Positions 22,363-30,079 of a stretch of DNA of 44,186 nucleotides are shown here, one piece after another. The stretch lies in the NCBI GenBank assembly GCA_948467675.1, contig CAOKFI010000022.1, positions 1 to 44,186 of the forward strand, in the 5' to 3' direction. The notes below the pieces were generated by a model. That model saw only the letters and a program-made list of their open reading frames with translations, was not told where the DNA came from and did no database searches. Position 1 is the stretch's first letter. Each line of letters opens with the position of its first letter. Position numbers and translations under genes: made by a program. Origin of the DNA: an uncultured Porphyromonadaceae bacterium (GTDB lineage: Bacteria > Bacteroidota > Bacteroidia > Bacteroidales > Muribaculaceae).

Positions 22363-22796
22363 TCAGCCTATCTTTACTGCGTGAATACTGGGAGGGTATT
22401 GCTTTCCGGATCTCTGATATAACCGGAGTTATGCCTGTGACTGTCGATAAAGAGATGGTAAAAAAAATTCAGGGGCTTGCCACCGGATCGATCACCCTGT
22501 TCTTTTTACCTCCGGCAGCGCAGTCCGAGGCTAAAAGCGCTGATTCCTGGCGGGAACGTAATGAATGTGTGGTTTTTGTTATGGAGAAGTATGATCCACA
22601 GCGTAAGACCTCATTTGCTGTGCTTGAATCAACACAGCCAGCCATAGAGGCCGTGAAATCATTGCTTCTTCAAGATCTTACGGAACCATGTCCGCTGCTG
22701 AATATCGATGTGTCGACCCTTAACACTGTGCCGGAAACGGAGTTTTTTGCCGGATTTGCCGGTTGGTCATTGGGATTTAGAATAAAGACATATTGA
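22359..22796 (+). CDS. Hypothetical tail-completion protein
   Basis: The 145-residue alpha/beta protein is coupled to the lysozyme by ATGA. It contains MPVTVDKEMVKKIQGLATGS and ECVVFVMEKYDPQRKTSFAV, ending in a strand GWSLGFRIKTY. Size and position between connector genes and the tape measure fit a tail terminator or completion protein. No specific family is recognised. Confidence 0.5.
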   Translation: MISLSLLREYWEGIAFRISDITGVMPVTVDKEMVKKIQGLATGSITLFFLPPAAQSEAKSADSWRERNECVVFVMEKYDPQRKTSFAVLESTQPAIEAVKSLLLQDLTEPCPLLNIDVSTLNTVPETEFFAGFAGWSLGFRIKTY

Positions 22797-22800
22797 CGCA

Positions 22801-23190
22801 ATGGAAATTGAGGGTCTGAAAATACAGTATCTCAAAGATCAGATCGAGCGGGGGATCCAGTCTGTTTTTGAGAAGCAGCGGATGATAGCGTCGGCCGATA
22901 TTTCAATCTCCGAACGTCGCCGGGGGGCGTCCCGTGGTGCTGATCTGATGGCGTCGATCAATAATCCGGACTATCTGATATCATCGGACGGATCCGGAGT
23001 GCGTGCGCATATAACGTATCCTATACAGATCCGTTTCCTTGACATGAAGCATCTGGGCAATAAACGGATATACAACCGGCCGATATGGGGTACGCTGTAT
23101 CGTGAAACACTGGCTGATATCAGATATGAGTTTCGCGACTGGCTCCAGAAGCGATTTAAAGACTCTATTGCCGAAAGTTTTCAACAATAG
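22801..23190 (+). CDS. Hypothetical tail/connector protein
   Basis: The 129-residue basic protein begins with a helix (LKIQYLKDQIERGIQSVFEK). A middle segment with SRGADLMASINNPDYLISSD follows, and a helical end (ETLADIRYEFRDWLQKRFKD). It starts four bases after the previous stop. Similar-sized proteins at this place act in tail completion or head-tail joining, but I see no diagnostic motif. Confidence 0.5.
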   Translation: MEIEGLKIQYLKDQIERGIQSVFEKQRMIASADISISERRRGASRGADLMASINNPDYLISSDGSGVRAHITYPIQIRFLDMKHLGNKRIYNRPIWGTLYRETLADIRYEFRDWLQKRFKDSIAESFQQ

Positions 23191-23279
23191 AGTCGTGCGG
23201 TGGGGATTATTTTTTGTCGGCTCATTTGGATATTAAAAATAATATCATTAACACCTTCTTGACTTTTGGTCTTGACTTT

Positions 23280-23312
23280 CACCCTCGCCATTCTCGGCGG
23301 GGGTATTTTTTT
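23280..23312 (+). terminator. Terminator before the HicAB locus
   Basis: A nine-pair stem ACCCTCGCC/GGCGGGGGT with one G-U pair is followed by ATTTTTTTG. The same stem recurs at 24104-24131, so the HicAB locus is flanked by near-identical terminators. Confidence 0.85.
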
Positions 23313-23362
23313 GTCTGAGTCTTGAAAAAAATTACATTTTCGTTATTTGTTCACCCCAAAAT

Positions 23363-23393
23363 TTGGCGGTATAACAAAAACGTTATATCTTTG
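23363..23393 (+). promoter_or_regulatory. HicAB promoter and operator
   Basis: TTG (23363-23365), 20 bases, TATCTTTG (23386-23393). An inverted repeat TATAAC-AAAAAC-GTTATA (23370-23387) overlaps the spacer and -7 box. It is well placed as the site where the HTH-containing antitoxin represses its own operon. Confidence 0.75.
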
Positions 23394-23424
23394 TAGTGCT
23401 AAATCAAACGAGATATTTGACACA

Positions 23425-23604
23425 ATGAAATGAAAAGAACTGATTAAAATTGCCACCGAAAAGGGCTACCGATTTTACGCACACGGTAAGAAACATGACA
23501 TCTACGTCAATGACAACGGCGAGCGTCTGATAGTCGAAAGACACGGCTCGCAGGAAATCCGAAAAGGCCTGATGAACGCTCTAAAAAAGCAAATCGGCTT
23601 CTAA
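23425..23604 (+). pseudogene. hicA: HicA-type toxin with in-frame stop at codon 3
   Basis: The frame reads Met-Lys-stop-Lys-Glu-Leu-Ile and then continues as an intact HicA-like protein of about 56 residues: LIKIATEKGYRFYAHGKKHD, then RLIVERHGSQEIRKGLMNAL. The His in RHGSQEI matches the catalytic His of this dsRBD-fold mRNA interferase family. The second ATG (23430) is in another frame and stops after five codons. Either the toxin is dead, or it starts at a non-ATG codon such as CTG at 23440, or a single-base change or error removed the original start. The promoter and antitoxin are intact. Confidence 0.7.
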
Positions 23605-23673
23605 TTTAAGAGATGGAGGGAACTTCCCTCCATCTCTTTTCAAAATAGTATTAACCCATAACACCCACTCGAT

Positions 23674-24072
23674 ATGAAGGTAAGCATAGAAAAACAATCT
23701 GACGGCTCATATATAGCCTATAACACCACCGGCGATAAGGTGCAGCTCATCGGCACCGGTGATTCTGTAAAGGAAGCCAGGGAGGATTTTTTCAACTCTC
23801 TTGACGAAGTCCTTCAGTCGTACAATGAAATCGGAGATGATATTCCCGAATTTCTTAACGAAGAAATAGAATTCCGCTTTGACATCACATCGCTCTTTGA
23901 ATATTACTCGATGTTCAATGTCAGCGCCCTCGCTCGCTATCTCGGCATTAACGACAGCCTCATGCGTCAATATCGCTCCGGCGCCGCTCAGATCTCCGAC
24001 AAGCAGCTCGAAAGGATTGAGTCCGGTATTCATCGCCTCGGCTCAGAACTGGCCGCTCTTCGTCTTGTTTGA
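23674..24072 (+). CDS. hicB: HicB-type antitoxin with HTH
   Basis: The 132-residue protein has a HicB-like partial RNase H fold at the N-terminus (SIEKQSDGSYIAYNTTGDKV, then DSVKEAREDFFNSLDEVLQS). A C-terminal helix-turn-helix follows (MFNVSALARYLGINDSLMRQ). This two-domain form binds the toxin and represses the operon. It follows the hicA frame by 69 bases. The gene appears intact although the toxin start is broken, so it may now act alone as an antidote or regulator. Confidence 0.82.
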   Translation: MKVSIEKQSDGSYIAYNTTGDKVQLIGTGDSVKEAREDFFNSLDEVLQSYNEIGDDIPEFLNEEIEFRFDITSLFEYYSMFNVSALARYLGINDSLMRQYRSGAAQISDKQLERIESGIHRLGSELAALRLV

Positions 24073-24103
24073 TTTAGCAGTCCATTTCATTTCAAGAGTG
24101 GCC

Positions 24104-24136
24104 GCACCCTCGCCAATCACGGCGGGGGTGTTTTTA
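24104..24136 (+). terminator. Terminator after hicB
   Basis: A CACCCTCGCC/GGCGGGGGTG stem is followed by TTTTTATTTT. It is the near-twin of the terminator at 23280-23312. Confidence 0.85.
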
Positions 24137-24138
24137 TT

Positions 24139-24167
24139 TTGTAGATTCAAATTTTTGACTACCTTTG
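24139..24167 (+). promoter_or_regulatory. Promoter of RNA cassette B
   Basis: TTG (24139-24141), 18 bases, TACCTTTG (24160-24167). The predicted start falls on word 1 at 24172. Confidence 0.75.
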
Positions 24168-24170
24168 TAA

Positions 24171-24346
24171 TGCCAAAACACATAATGGTTAGACCATTCC
24201 GATGAGCCACGGTTAGAGGCTCGAAAACATTCGGGCATTTTTTATGCCCATACATAAGCCATAGACGGCTGTTATATCCTAATAACTTTTGCTCTTCGGA
24301 GTTAACTGTTATGTGTTTTGGCGAACGGGATATGACAGCCGTTTTT
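24171..24346 (+). ncRNA. C4/CI-like self-antisense leader RNA, copy B
   Basis: Word 1 is GCCAAAACACATAA (24172-24185). Hairpins AATGGT/ACCATT, GAGCC/GGCTC and GGGC-ATTTTTTAT-GCCC follow. The terminator stem pairs ACGGCTGTTATATCC (24265-24279) with GGGATATGACAGCCG (24327-24341), then five T. Its loop carries ACTGTTATGTGTTTTGGC (24305-24322). That segment is the perfect complement of the third copy (24357-24374) and matches word 1 over 14 nt. The stems hold different bases from copies A and C but keep pairing, which is compensatory support for the fold. Confidence 0.75.
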
Positions 24347-24356
24347 CTGTCTTAAT

Positions 24357-24374
24357 GCCAAAACACATAACAGT
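24357..24374 (+). promoter_or_regulatory. Third word copy (target) before ORF1 of cassette B
   Basis: GCCAAAACACATAACAGT directly abuts the ATG at 24375 and is the perfect 18-nt complement of 24305-24322. Confidence 0.75.
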
Positions 24375-24563
24375 ATGAACAACAAAAAACAATCGCGCCG
24401 GGTATCGTCGACGAAACTCCGCGCAATCCTGGCCGAACTCGCCGATGACATCTGCGCAGTGCAGGAGAAAGTTACCTTATCACTTACCGGGAACACTTTC
24501 GAGATTCACCTTGAAGGCGGGTCTATCAACGTCACCATCAGCGAGAAAGGGGGTGAGCTATGA
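24375..24563 (+). CDS. Cassette B ORF1, unknown small protein
   Basis: The 62-residue protein begins MNNKKQSRRVSSTKLRAILA. It shares with ORF1 of A and C a basic start followed by a helix and the end strand INVTISEKGGEL, but the middle is different. It starts directly behind the word and overlaps ORF2 by ATGA. Function unknown. Confidence 0.65.
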   Translation: MNNKKQSRRVSSTKLRAILAELADDICAVQEKVTLSLTGNTFEIHLEGGSINVTISEKGGEL

Positions 24564-24826
24564 GAATAGAAGTAGGAGGTGCACAGATCACAGAATCGGT
24601 AGCGGATCTGCTTGAGGATATCCAGAACGGTGCGGATTATACAGCCGAGATCTACAGTGGTATCGATACTCTTGTCCGTCATATAGTACTCGATCTGGAT
24701 CTGGCCGATTCAGAGAGTATGCGGCTGATCAGAGTGCTCCAGTTTGTGCGCCGCGACTATCAGATACTTTCAAACCCGCCAGAGCTTGACGATCCGGCTA
24801 ATGACGAACCGACAGCACAGCTATAA
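24560..24826 (+). CDS. Cassette B ORF2, near-identical to cassette A ORF2
   Basis: The 88-residue protein differs from 5542-5808 at only two visible residues (Asp to Gly near position 24, and Gln to Glu near position 83), and the DNA is almost identical. ORF1 and the RNA of the two cassettes are not. This points to recent gene conversion or swapping of ORF2 between cassettes 19 kb apart. Function unknown. Confidence 0.7.
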   Translation: MRIEVGGAQITESVADLLEDIQNGADYTAEIYSGIDTLVRHIVLDLDLADSESMRLIRVLQFVRRDYQILSNPPELDDPANDEPTAQL

Positions 24827-24847
24827 AACCAGTCAATATTTCGCCAA

Positions 24848-24893
24848 AAGAGAGGCTTAGTCGTCAACTGAACTGACACAGCCTCTCTTTTAT
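24848..24893 (+). terminator. Terminator after cassette B
   Basis: An AGAGAGGCT/AGCCTCTCT stem is followed by a short T run. Confidence 0.7.
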
Positions 24894-24951
24894 ATGTTTT
24901 ATAGCATATTTAATTTATTATGAAAATGTATGACAATACCAAATAATAGTT

Positions 24952-24959
24952 TAACTTTG
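24952..24959 (+). promoter_or_regulatory. Promoter-like -7 box of the RHH gene
   Basis: TAACTTTG matches TAnnTTTG and lies 25 bases before the ATG at 24985. No -33 TTG is visible. Confidence 0.5.
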
Positions 24960-24984
24960 CAGAAAACAATAATATAACACTGCT

Positions 24985-25176
24985 ATGGGAGGACTTGGAA
25001 GCGGAGGAGCTCGCGAAGGCTCCGGACGTAAGGCTACCGACGGCGAGCCTAAGAAAGCGATTTCGGTCCGACTTCCGACGTGGCTGCTGTCGCTCATACG
25101 TGACGAAGCTGAGCGCCGAGATATTCCGACTACTCAACTTATAACGGAACTGCTAACGAAAGGACTTGAACTATGA
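24985..25176 (+). CDS. Ribbon-helix-helix DNA-binding protein (putative)
   Basis: The 63-residue protein has a flexible Gly-rich start (GGLGSGGAREGSGRKA). An RHH-like unit follows: strand AISVRLPTWLL, helix SLIRDEAERRD, turn IPTT, helix QLITELLTKGLEL. RHH proteins dimerise and bind operators. It overlaps the next gene, for a membrane protein, by ATGA. It probably regulates that small operon, which sits between two terminators. The target is unknown. Confidence 0.7.
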   Translation: MGGLGSGGAREGSGRKATDGEPKKAISVRLPTWLLSLIRDEAERRDIPTTQLITELLTKGLEL

Positions 25177-25811
25177 AAAAGAACAATTCAGGATGGTGTT
25201 TGGTTACATTGTCTATACTATTGGCTGTATATGCTGGTTGGTTTTATGTCGCATACCGAATGCAACGAGGCATTACTGCTACAGGCTTTTTTTTGTCTAT
25301 ATTTTTTACGATATGCACCTTTGTCGCATTATGTGCCGTCATAGAGTTGATATGGCGGCATAAGAATGGGGTGGACTTGTTGGCTACCCTCGAAACCGAC
25401 CCAGAGAAAGTCAAGGAACATATGCTGTTTATAATGCAATGGGGGCATCCGGAAGGTATCGTTGGTGCAATGAGAGAGTTTAATGAGATATTCCGGAATT
25501 ATCCGGAATGGAATCTTCATCGATGGGAAGTGTTCCGGGCTTGGTATAAGCATGAGATCGACCACATGACTGAGAAGCCTGATATTTACGTAATGAAAAT
25601 GAAAGCGGACGGTTCTTCTTATATTAAAGAAAATGATCCGTTATATGATTCAGATGCTCCGGACTGGGATCAGTTTGACAGAGATCATAGTCACGATTAC
25701 GATGATGACGAAGCTCTCAGCGATTCATCCCCCAATCATAAAACAGCGGCCACGGACGGATTTATGATGGGAGTTGGATTTGGAGCAGCCGATAACATAT
25801 TGAATAAATAG
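25173..25811 (+). CDS. Membrane protein coupled to the RHH gene, unknown
   Basis: The 212-residue protein has two N-terminal membrane helices (WCLVTLSILLAVYAGWFYVA, about residues 8-27, and GFFLSIFFTICTFVALCAVI, about 38-57). A cytoplasmic helical domain (HPEGIVGAMREFNEIFRNYP) and a very acidic stretch (DSDAPDWDQFDRDHSHDYDD) follow. It is independently expressed inside the late region, so a lysogen-expressed moron or exclusion protein is plausible. No family is recognised. Confidence 0.6.
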   Translation: MKKNNSGWCLVTLSILLAVYAGWFYVAYRMQRGITATGFFLSIFFTICTFVALCAVIELIWRHKNGVDLLATLETDPEKVKEHMLFIMQWGHPEGIVGAMREFNEIFRNYPEWNLHRWEVFRAWYKHEIDHMTEKPDIYVMKMKADGSSYIKENDPLYDSDAPDWDQFDRDHSHDYDDDEALSDSSPNHKTAATDGFMMGVGFGAADNILNK

Positions 25812-25834
25812 TGTCCTTCACAGGCTGATATGTA

Positions 25835-25867
25835 GGGGATAATTTTGCATGAAACAAAATTATCCCC
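25835..25867 (+). terminator. Hairpin just before the tape measure gene
   Basis: A perfect 13-pair stem GGGGATAATTTTG/CAAAATTATCCCC (25835-25847 with 25855-25867) is followed by TTTG and the ATG at 25874. It may terminate the upstream operon, and it lies close enough to affect translation of the tape measure gene. Confidence 0.7.
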
Positions 25868-25873
25868 TTTGTT

Positions 25874-28800
25874 ATGGCAAAACTGACCAATGATAAAATA
25901 TCATTTGAAGTTGATCTAAAAGCACAGAAAGCTCAGGCTGAGATTCATCGGCTGACTAAGGCAACGGAACTGCTTAGGAAGCAGAATACTGAATATCGGA
26001 AAGAGATCTCACGCCTTGCGGCTACCGAGGGAGACCACTCCATAGAGATTAAGCGTCTGAACGAAACGATCAAGTCTAATACACGAGAAATCGAGGCCAA
26101 TAAGCGTGCGATGGAAACGGAGCGTCAGAAACTGGACCTCTCTACAATGTCGGCCGCTCAACTTGGAAAAGAGCTTAAAAGGCTTAAACGCGAGCTAAAT
26201 AACACCGCTAAAGCGATTGATCCGGAACGATATAAGACGTTAGAGAAAGAGGTCAGACGAACCGAGAAGGCATTTGCTGCGGCTCAGATTTCAACTCGTG
26301 GTTTCAAGGCTTCGTTTCTATCTCTCGATAAGATCGCCACTACCATAAAAGGTTTTTTTATGGGTATAGGGTTGGCTATTACTACACAAGTAATAGGTAC
26401 ATTCAAACGAGCGGTCAGTATTATCATCGAATTTGAGAAAGCAAACTCGCAGCTGGCTGCAATATTGGGAACCAATCAGGCCGGTATAAAAGAGCTTACG
26501 AAAGAAGCTCGCCGCCTGGGTGCCACTACGAGCTATACGGCAGCTCAGGTTACTTCCCTGCAGATTGAGTTGGCCAAGCTCGGATTCGGGCAGGATCAGA
26601 TCGCGGCGATGGAGGCTGACGTACTGAAATTTGCCAAGGCCGTAGGTACGGATCTGGCCAGTGCAGCGGCATTTGCCGGTGCATCGATGCGCATATTCAA
26701 TATTGATGCCAAGGATTCCGGTGAGATGCTGGCCACACTGGCGATCGGCACAACAAAATCGGCGCTCGATTTCAACTATCTGCAAAGTGCCATGAGTACG
26801 ATAGGCCCTGTTGCGTATGCTTTTGGCTTCTCTATACAGGAGACTGTCGCACTGTTGGGAACTCTGGCCAATGCGGGTTTCGATGCCAGCAGCGCGGCCA
26901 CTGCGACCCGCAATATACTGCTGAATCTGGCCGATTCCAGTGGCAAACTGGCTCAAACACTTGGGGCGCCGGTCAAGAATCTGGATGAACTGGTGGCGGG
27001 ATTGAAACAATTGAATAGTGATGGTGTCGACCTCAATGCGGCTCTGGAACTGACCGACAAGCGTAGCGTGGCCGTGTTCTCCACATTCCTGAATAATATC
27101 GATACGTTGTCGGAGCTGCGTGACGGAGTGACCGGAGTCACCGGGTCGTTCAACGCGATGAGCGATGAGATGGGCTATAATGTACAGGGATCCCTGAATA
27201 TCCTCGCGTCAACGGCCGAAGGTGTGATATTGAAGTTTTACGAGTCACGCGGGGTTCTTAAATCATTGGTCGACGCAGTCACGTTGGTAGTGGAATGGAT
27301 CGGGAAAGGGATCGATGTGCTGCAGCGGTTCAGTGGAGTGATTAAGGTTCTATTGTCCGGCCTGATCGCTTACAGGGTAGCGTTGCTGGCATTGATACCG
27401 GTGAAAAAGCTGTATAACACTTATACCGCACTTTCGGCAAAATCGACCATAGCCGAGACCGCAGCTATCAAGGCTCAGACACTGGTACACAAACTTCATA
27501 GGGCTTCATTGCTGGCAGTGTCGTTGGCAAAGGCACTTCTGACCGGCAATATAAAGAAGGCGCGTCTGGCCATGCACTTATTCAATATTACGGTCAAGGC
27601 CAATCCGATAGGCTTGCTTCTGTCAGTGATAGCGGCAGCAGTCTCTGCGTTTGGACTGTTCAAAAAAGAGGCTGAAGAAGCTGCTGATGCTCAAAAAGCC
27701 TGGAGTGATGCCCAAAAGGATGCCGCCGCACAGTATGGCCAGACCAAGAGCAAAATAGACAGTCTGCTGCTTGTGGCAAAAAATGAACGTATATCGCTCG
27801 ATCGCAGGAAGCAAGCCATAGCTGAATTGAATAAGATCATTCCGGGTTACAATGCCAAACTCGATGAGACCACAGGCAAGTATGAGGCGAATAAAAAAGC
27901 GCTCGACGATTATCTGGTATCGATGGAGAAGGAGATGCGCTGGAAGGCAAGTGAGTCCAAGTTGCAGGAACTGGTTACAGCAGCAGAAGACGCCCGCTTC
28001 AAAAAGGATGAAACCATAGAGACGGAGACTGCCAATTTCTGGTCAGCCGAGAAGAAAATGTCGGGATATTCTCGTCGATATAACGCGAAGCAAGGGAAAA
28101 ATATCCGGCAGTTCCGCAAAACGACGGATATGCAGGAGAGCCTTGACAAGATGGATGCAGCAGAGGCAGCATATACAGCTGCACAGGACGCTGTCGATAA
28201 ATTCCGTGACTGGATGGACAAGGGACTGTCGGATGGCTCTCTTCTCGCACCATCGACAGAGGAAAATATTGTCAAGACCGTAGAGGCTCCAGTGGTAGAA
28301 GGAGCACAGTCCGCAGAGGAAAAGGCGCGTAAGATATTGGAGCGTCTGAGCGCTCCGATCGATGCCGCCCACAATAAACGCCTACGCTCGATCGAGGCGA
28401 GTGCCGATGACCGACCGGCCATAGACCAGGCGATCGCCAAAGCCCGGGAGGAGATAAGTTATTGCGATGAATTGCTGGTTGCTCTGGGGAATCTGCGGGC
28501 GGAAACAGATGCGGCTAATATAGATCTGCTGAATGCGATAACCAAGCGAGAGGATGAGCTTGAAGCTCAGATCCAGAAATCGCAGAAAGCGATCAATAAG
28601 GCGATGACGCAGGACGCTGCAGAGAACCACAGCCGGCGTCTGGCCGCCGCACAGACGTACTACGATCAACAGCGTCAGATCGTAGACCGTGAGGTCCTGG
28701 GTCAGAAGCGATCCGAGGAAGGCGCCGAACTGTATCTGTTGGCATTGGATCGTAACACGCATGAATCCCGGCTGAAGGAGCTGAAGCGGTATTATGAAGA

Positions 28801-30070
28801 AGTGAATACTGCGGACTATATCTCGGCCGAAGATAAGCGCAAAACTCTTGAAAAGGTATCGGTGGATATCCGTAAGGCTCAGTCGGATATACTTACTGAT
28901 ACGGGTAAGATGCAGGAAAAGCTGCGGGAATATTCGACCAACACCGAGGGGCTGGATTACAAGGCCAAAGAGTATCGGCGACAGCGTGATGCGATAAATG
29001 AGGTTTATGATGCATTGATACGACTGGCAAACTTGGAAGGTGGTGATGTGGCTGCTCTTGAAAAGGAGCGGCAGCGGCGTCTGGGTGGCGTAGATTACAG
29101 CGAATACTCCGAAAATTATAACCGTCGTCAGAACCTTGGTCTCACCACTTGGGGCGAGGATCAGAAGGCTGAAAAGGACGCATTGAAGAATGCATTTGAC
29201 AATGGACTTATGACTGAGACAGAATATCAACAAGCGCTTTTCGGCATCAAAACCAAATGGGTCGGGAAATATGTAGATTATTATACCTCGGCTATGTCAT
29301 CGATGTTCTCGGCCATTCAGGATGCTGAGATTGCCAGAAGTGACGCTAAATATGATGTGCTGATTCAACAGGCTAAGAATAACGGCGAGGATACGGCAGC
29401 GCTCGAAGAGGAAAAGGAGAACAAGAAGCTGGAGATCCAGAAGAAATACGCTGATGTCGATTTCGCAATCAAAGTGTCGCAGATTGTTGCTGACACGGCA
29501 GTTGGTGTGATAAAGACCTTTGCTCAGTTCGGTTATACTCCATGGGGCATAGCTGCCGCAGCGTTGATGACTGCTACAGGAGTGGCACAGATGGTTACAG
29601 CCAAGGCGGAACGCGATAAGATAAAGAATATGCAGCCTGGCAAAACCGCCAGCGGTTCTGGATCGTCGCCGGCAACAGCACAGCGCGTTCTGTCGGGCTA
29701 TTCTGATGGCGGCTATACTGGTGACGGCGACCGCTACGAGGTTGCGGGTGTCGTTCATCGCGGCGAGTACGTAGTGCCCAAACCGATTATGGACAACCCC
29801 CGGGTGGTCGATGCCGTGGGAACAATCGAGGCAATTCGTCGAAACAAGATTCTTGGTTCCGGAATTCCCGTCGCTACTCCTTCCGCTGGTTATGCTGATG
29901 GAGGATTTACATCCACGGCTCCGGTGTTTGATACTTCAGAGTTGGCAGCCGCAGTCAACGAGCTACGTGATGGATTGAAGAATCTCCGTGCATACGTGGT
30001 ATATAAGGATATCGAAAAAGCATCAGATACTATAGATCGCGCACGGGCTCCGTTTACCCGCAACAAATAA
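25874..30070 (+). CDS. Tail tape measure protein
   Basis: The 1398-residue protein is the longest gene, typical of tape measures that set siphophage tail length. The N-terminal 110 residues are coiled coil. Residues about 205-420 match the phage tail tape measure core (KELTKEARRLGATTSYTAAQ, then TSLQIELAKLGFGQDQI and AFGFSIQETVALLGTLANAG). Hydrophobic helices lie near residues 155-185, 490-515, 580-600 and 1200-1240. Charged helical repeats fill the middle (640-1180). By the usual rule of about 0.15 nm per residue, tail length would be near 200 nm. A hairpin lies immediately upstream. Confidence 0.92.
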   Translation: MAKLTNDKISFEVDLKAQKAQAEIHRLTKATELLRKQNTEYRKEISRLAATEGDHSIEIKRLNETIKSNTREIEANKRAMETERQKLDLSTMSAAQLGKELKRLKRELNNTAKAIDPERYKTLEKEVRRTEKAFAAAQISTRGFKASFLSLDKIATTIKGFFMGIGLAITTQVIGTFKRAVSIIIEFEKANSQLAAILGTNQAGIKELTKEARRLGATTSYTAAQVTSLQIELAKLGFGQDQIAAMEADVLKFAKAVGTDLASAAAFAGASMRIFNIDAKDSGEMLATLAIGTTKSALDFNYLQSAMSTIGPVAYAFGFSIQETVALLGTLANAGFDASSAATATRNILLNLADSSGKLAQTLGAPVKNLDELVAGLKQLNSDGVDLNAALELTDKRSVAVFSTFLNNIDTLSELRDGVTGVTGSFNAMSDEMGYNVQGSLNILASTAEGVILKFYESRGVLKSLVDAVTLVVEWIGKGIDVLQRFSGVIKVLLSGLIAYRVALLALIPVKKLYNTYTALSAKSTIAETAAIKAQTLVHKLHRASLLAVSLAKALLTGNIKKARLAMHLFNITVKANPIGLLLSVIAAAVSAFGLFKKEAEEAADAQKAWSDAQKDAAAQYGQTKSKIDSLLLVAKNERISLDRRKQAIAELNKIIPGYNAKLDETTGKYEANKKALDDYLVSMEKEMRWKASESKLQELVTAAEDARFKKDETIETETANFWSAEKKMSGYSRRYNAKQGKNIRQFRKTTDMQESLDKMDAAEAAYTAAQDAVDKFRDWMDKGLSDGSLLAPSTEENIVKTVEAPVVEGAQSAEEKARKILERLSAPIDAAHNKRLRSIEASADDRPAIDQAIAKAREEISYCDELLVALGNLRAETDAANIDLLNAITKREDELEAQIQKSQKAINKAMTQDAAENHSRRLAAAQTYYDQQRQIVDREVLGQKRSEEGAELYLLALDRNTHESRLKELKRYYEEVNTADYISAEDKRKTLEKVSVDIRKAQSDILTDTGKMQEKLREYSTNTEGLDYKAKEYRRQRDAINEVYDALIRLANLEGGDVAALEKERQRRLGGVDYSEYSENYNRRQNLGLTTWGEDQKAEKDALKNAFDNGLMTETEYQQALFGIKTKWVGKYVDYYTSAMSSMFSAIQDAEIARSDAKYDVLIQQAKNNGEDTAALEEEKENKKLEIQKKYADVDFAIKVSQIVADTAVGVIKTFAQFGYTPWGIAAAALMTATGVAQMVTAKAERDKIKNMQPGKTASGSGSSPATAQRVLSGYSDGGYTGDGDRYEVAGVVHRGEYVVPKPIMDNPRVVDAVGTIEAIRRNKILGSGIPVATPSAGYADGGFTSTAPVFDTSELAAAVNELRDGLKNLRAYVVYKDIEKASDTIDRARAPFTRNK

Positions 30071-30079
30071 TCAACAGCT

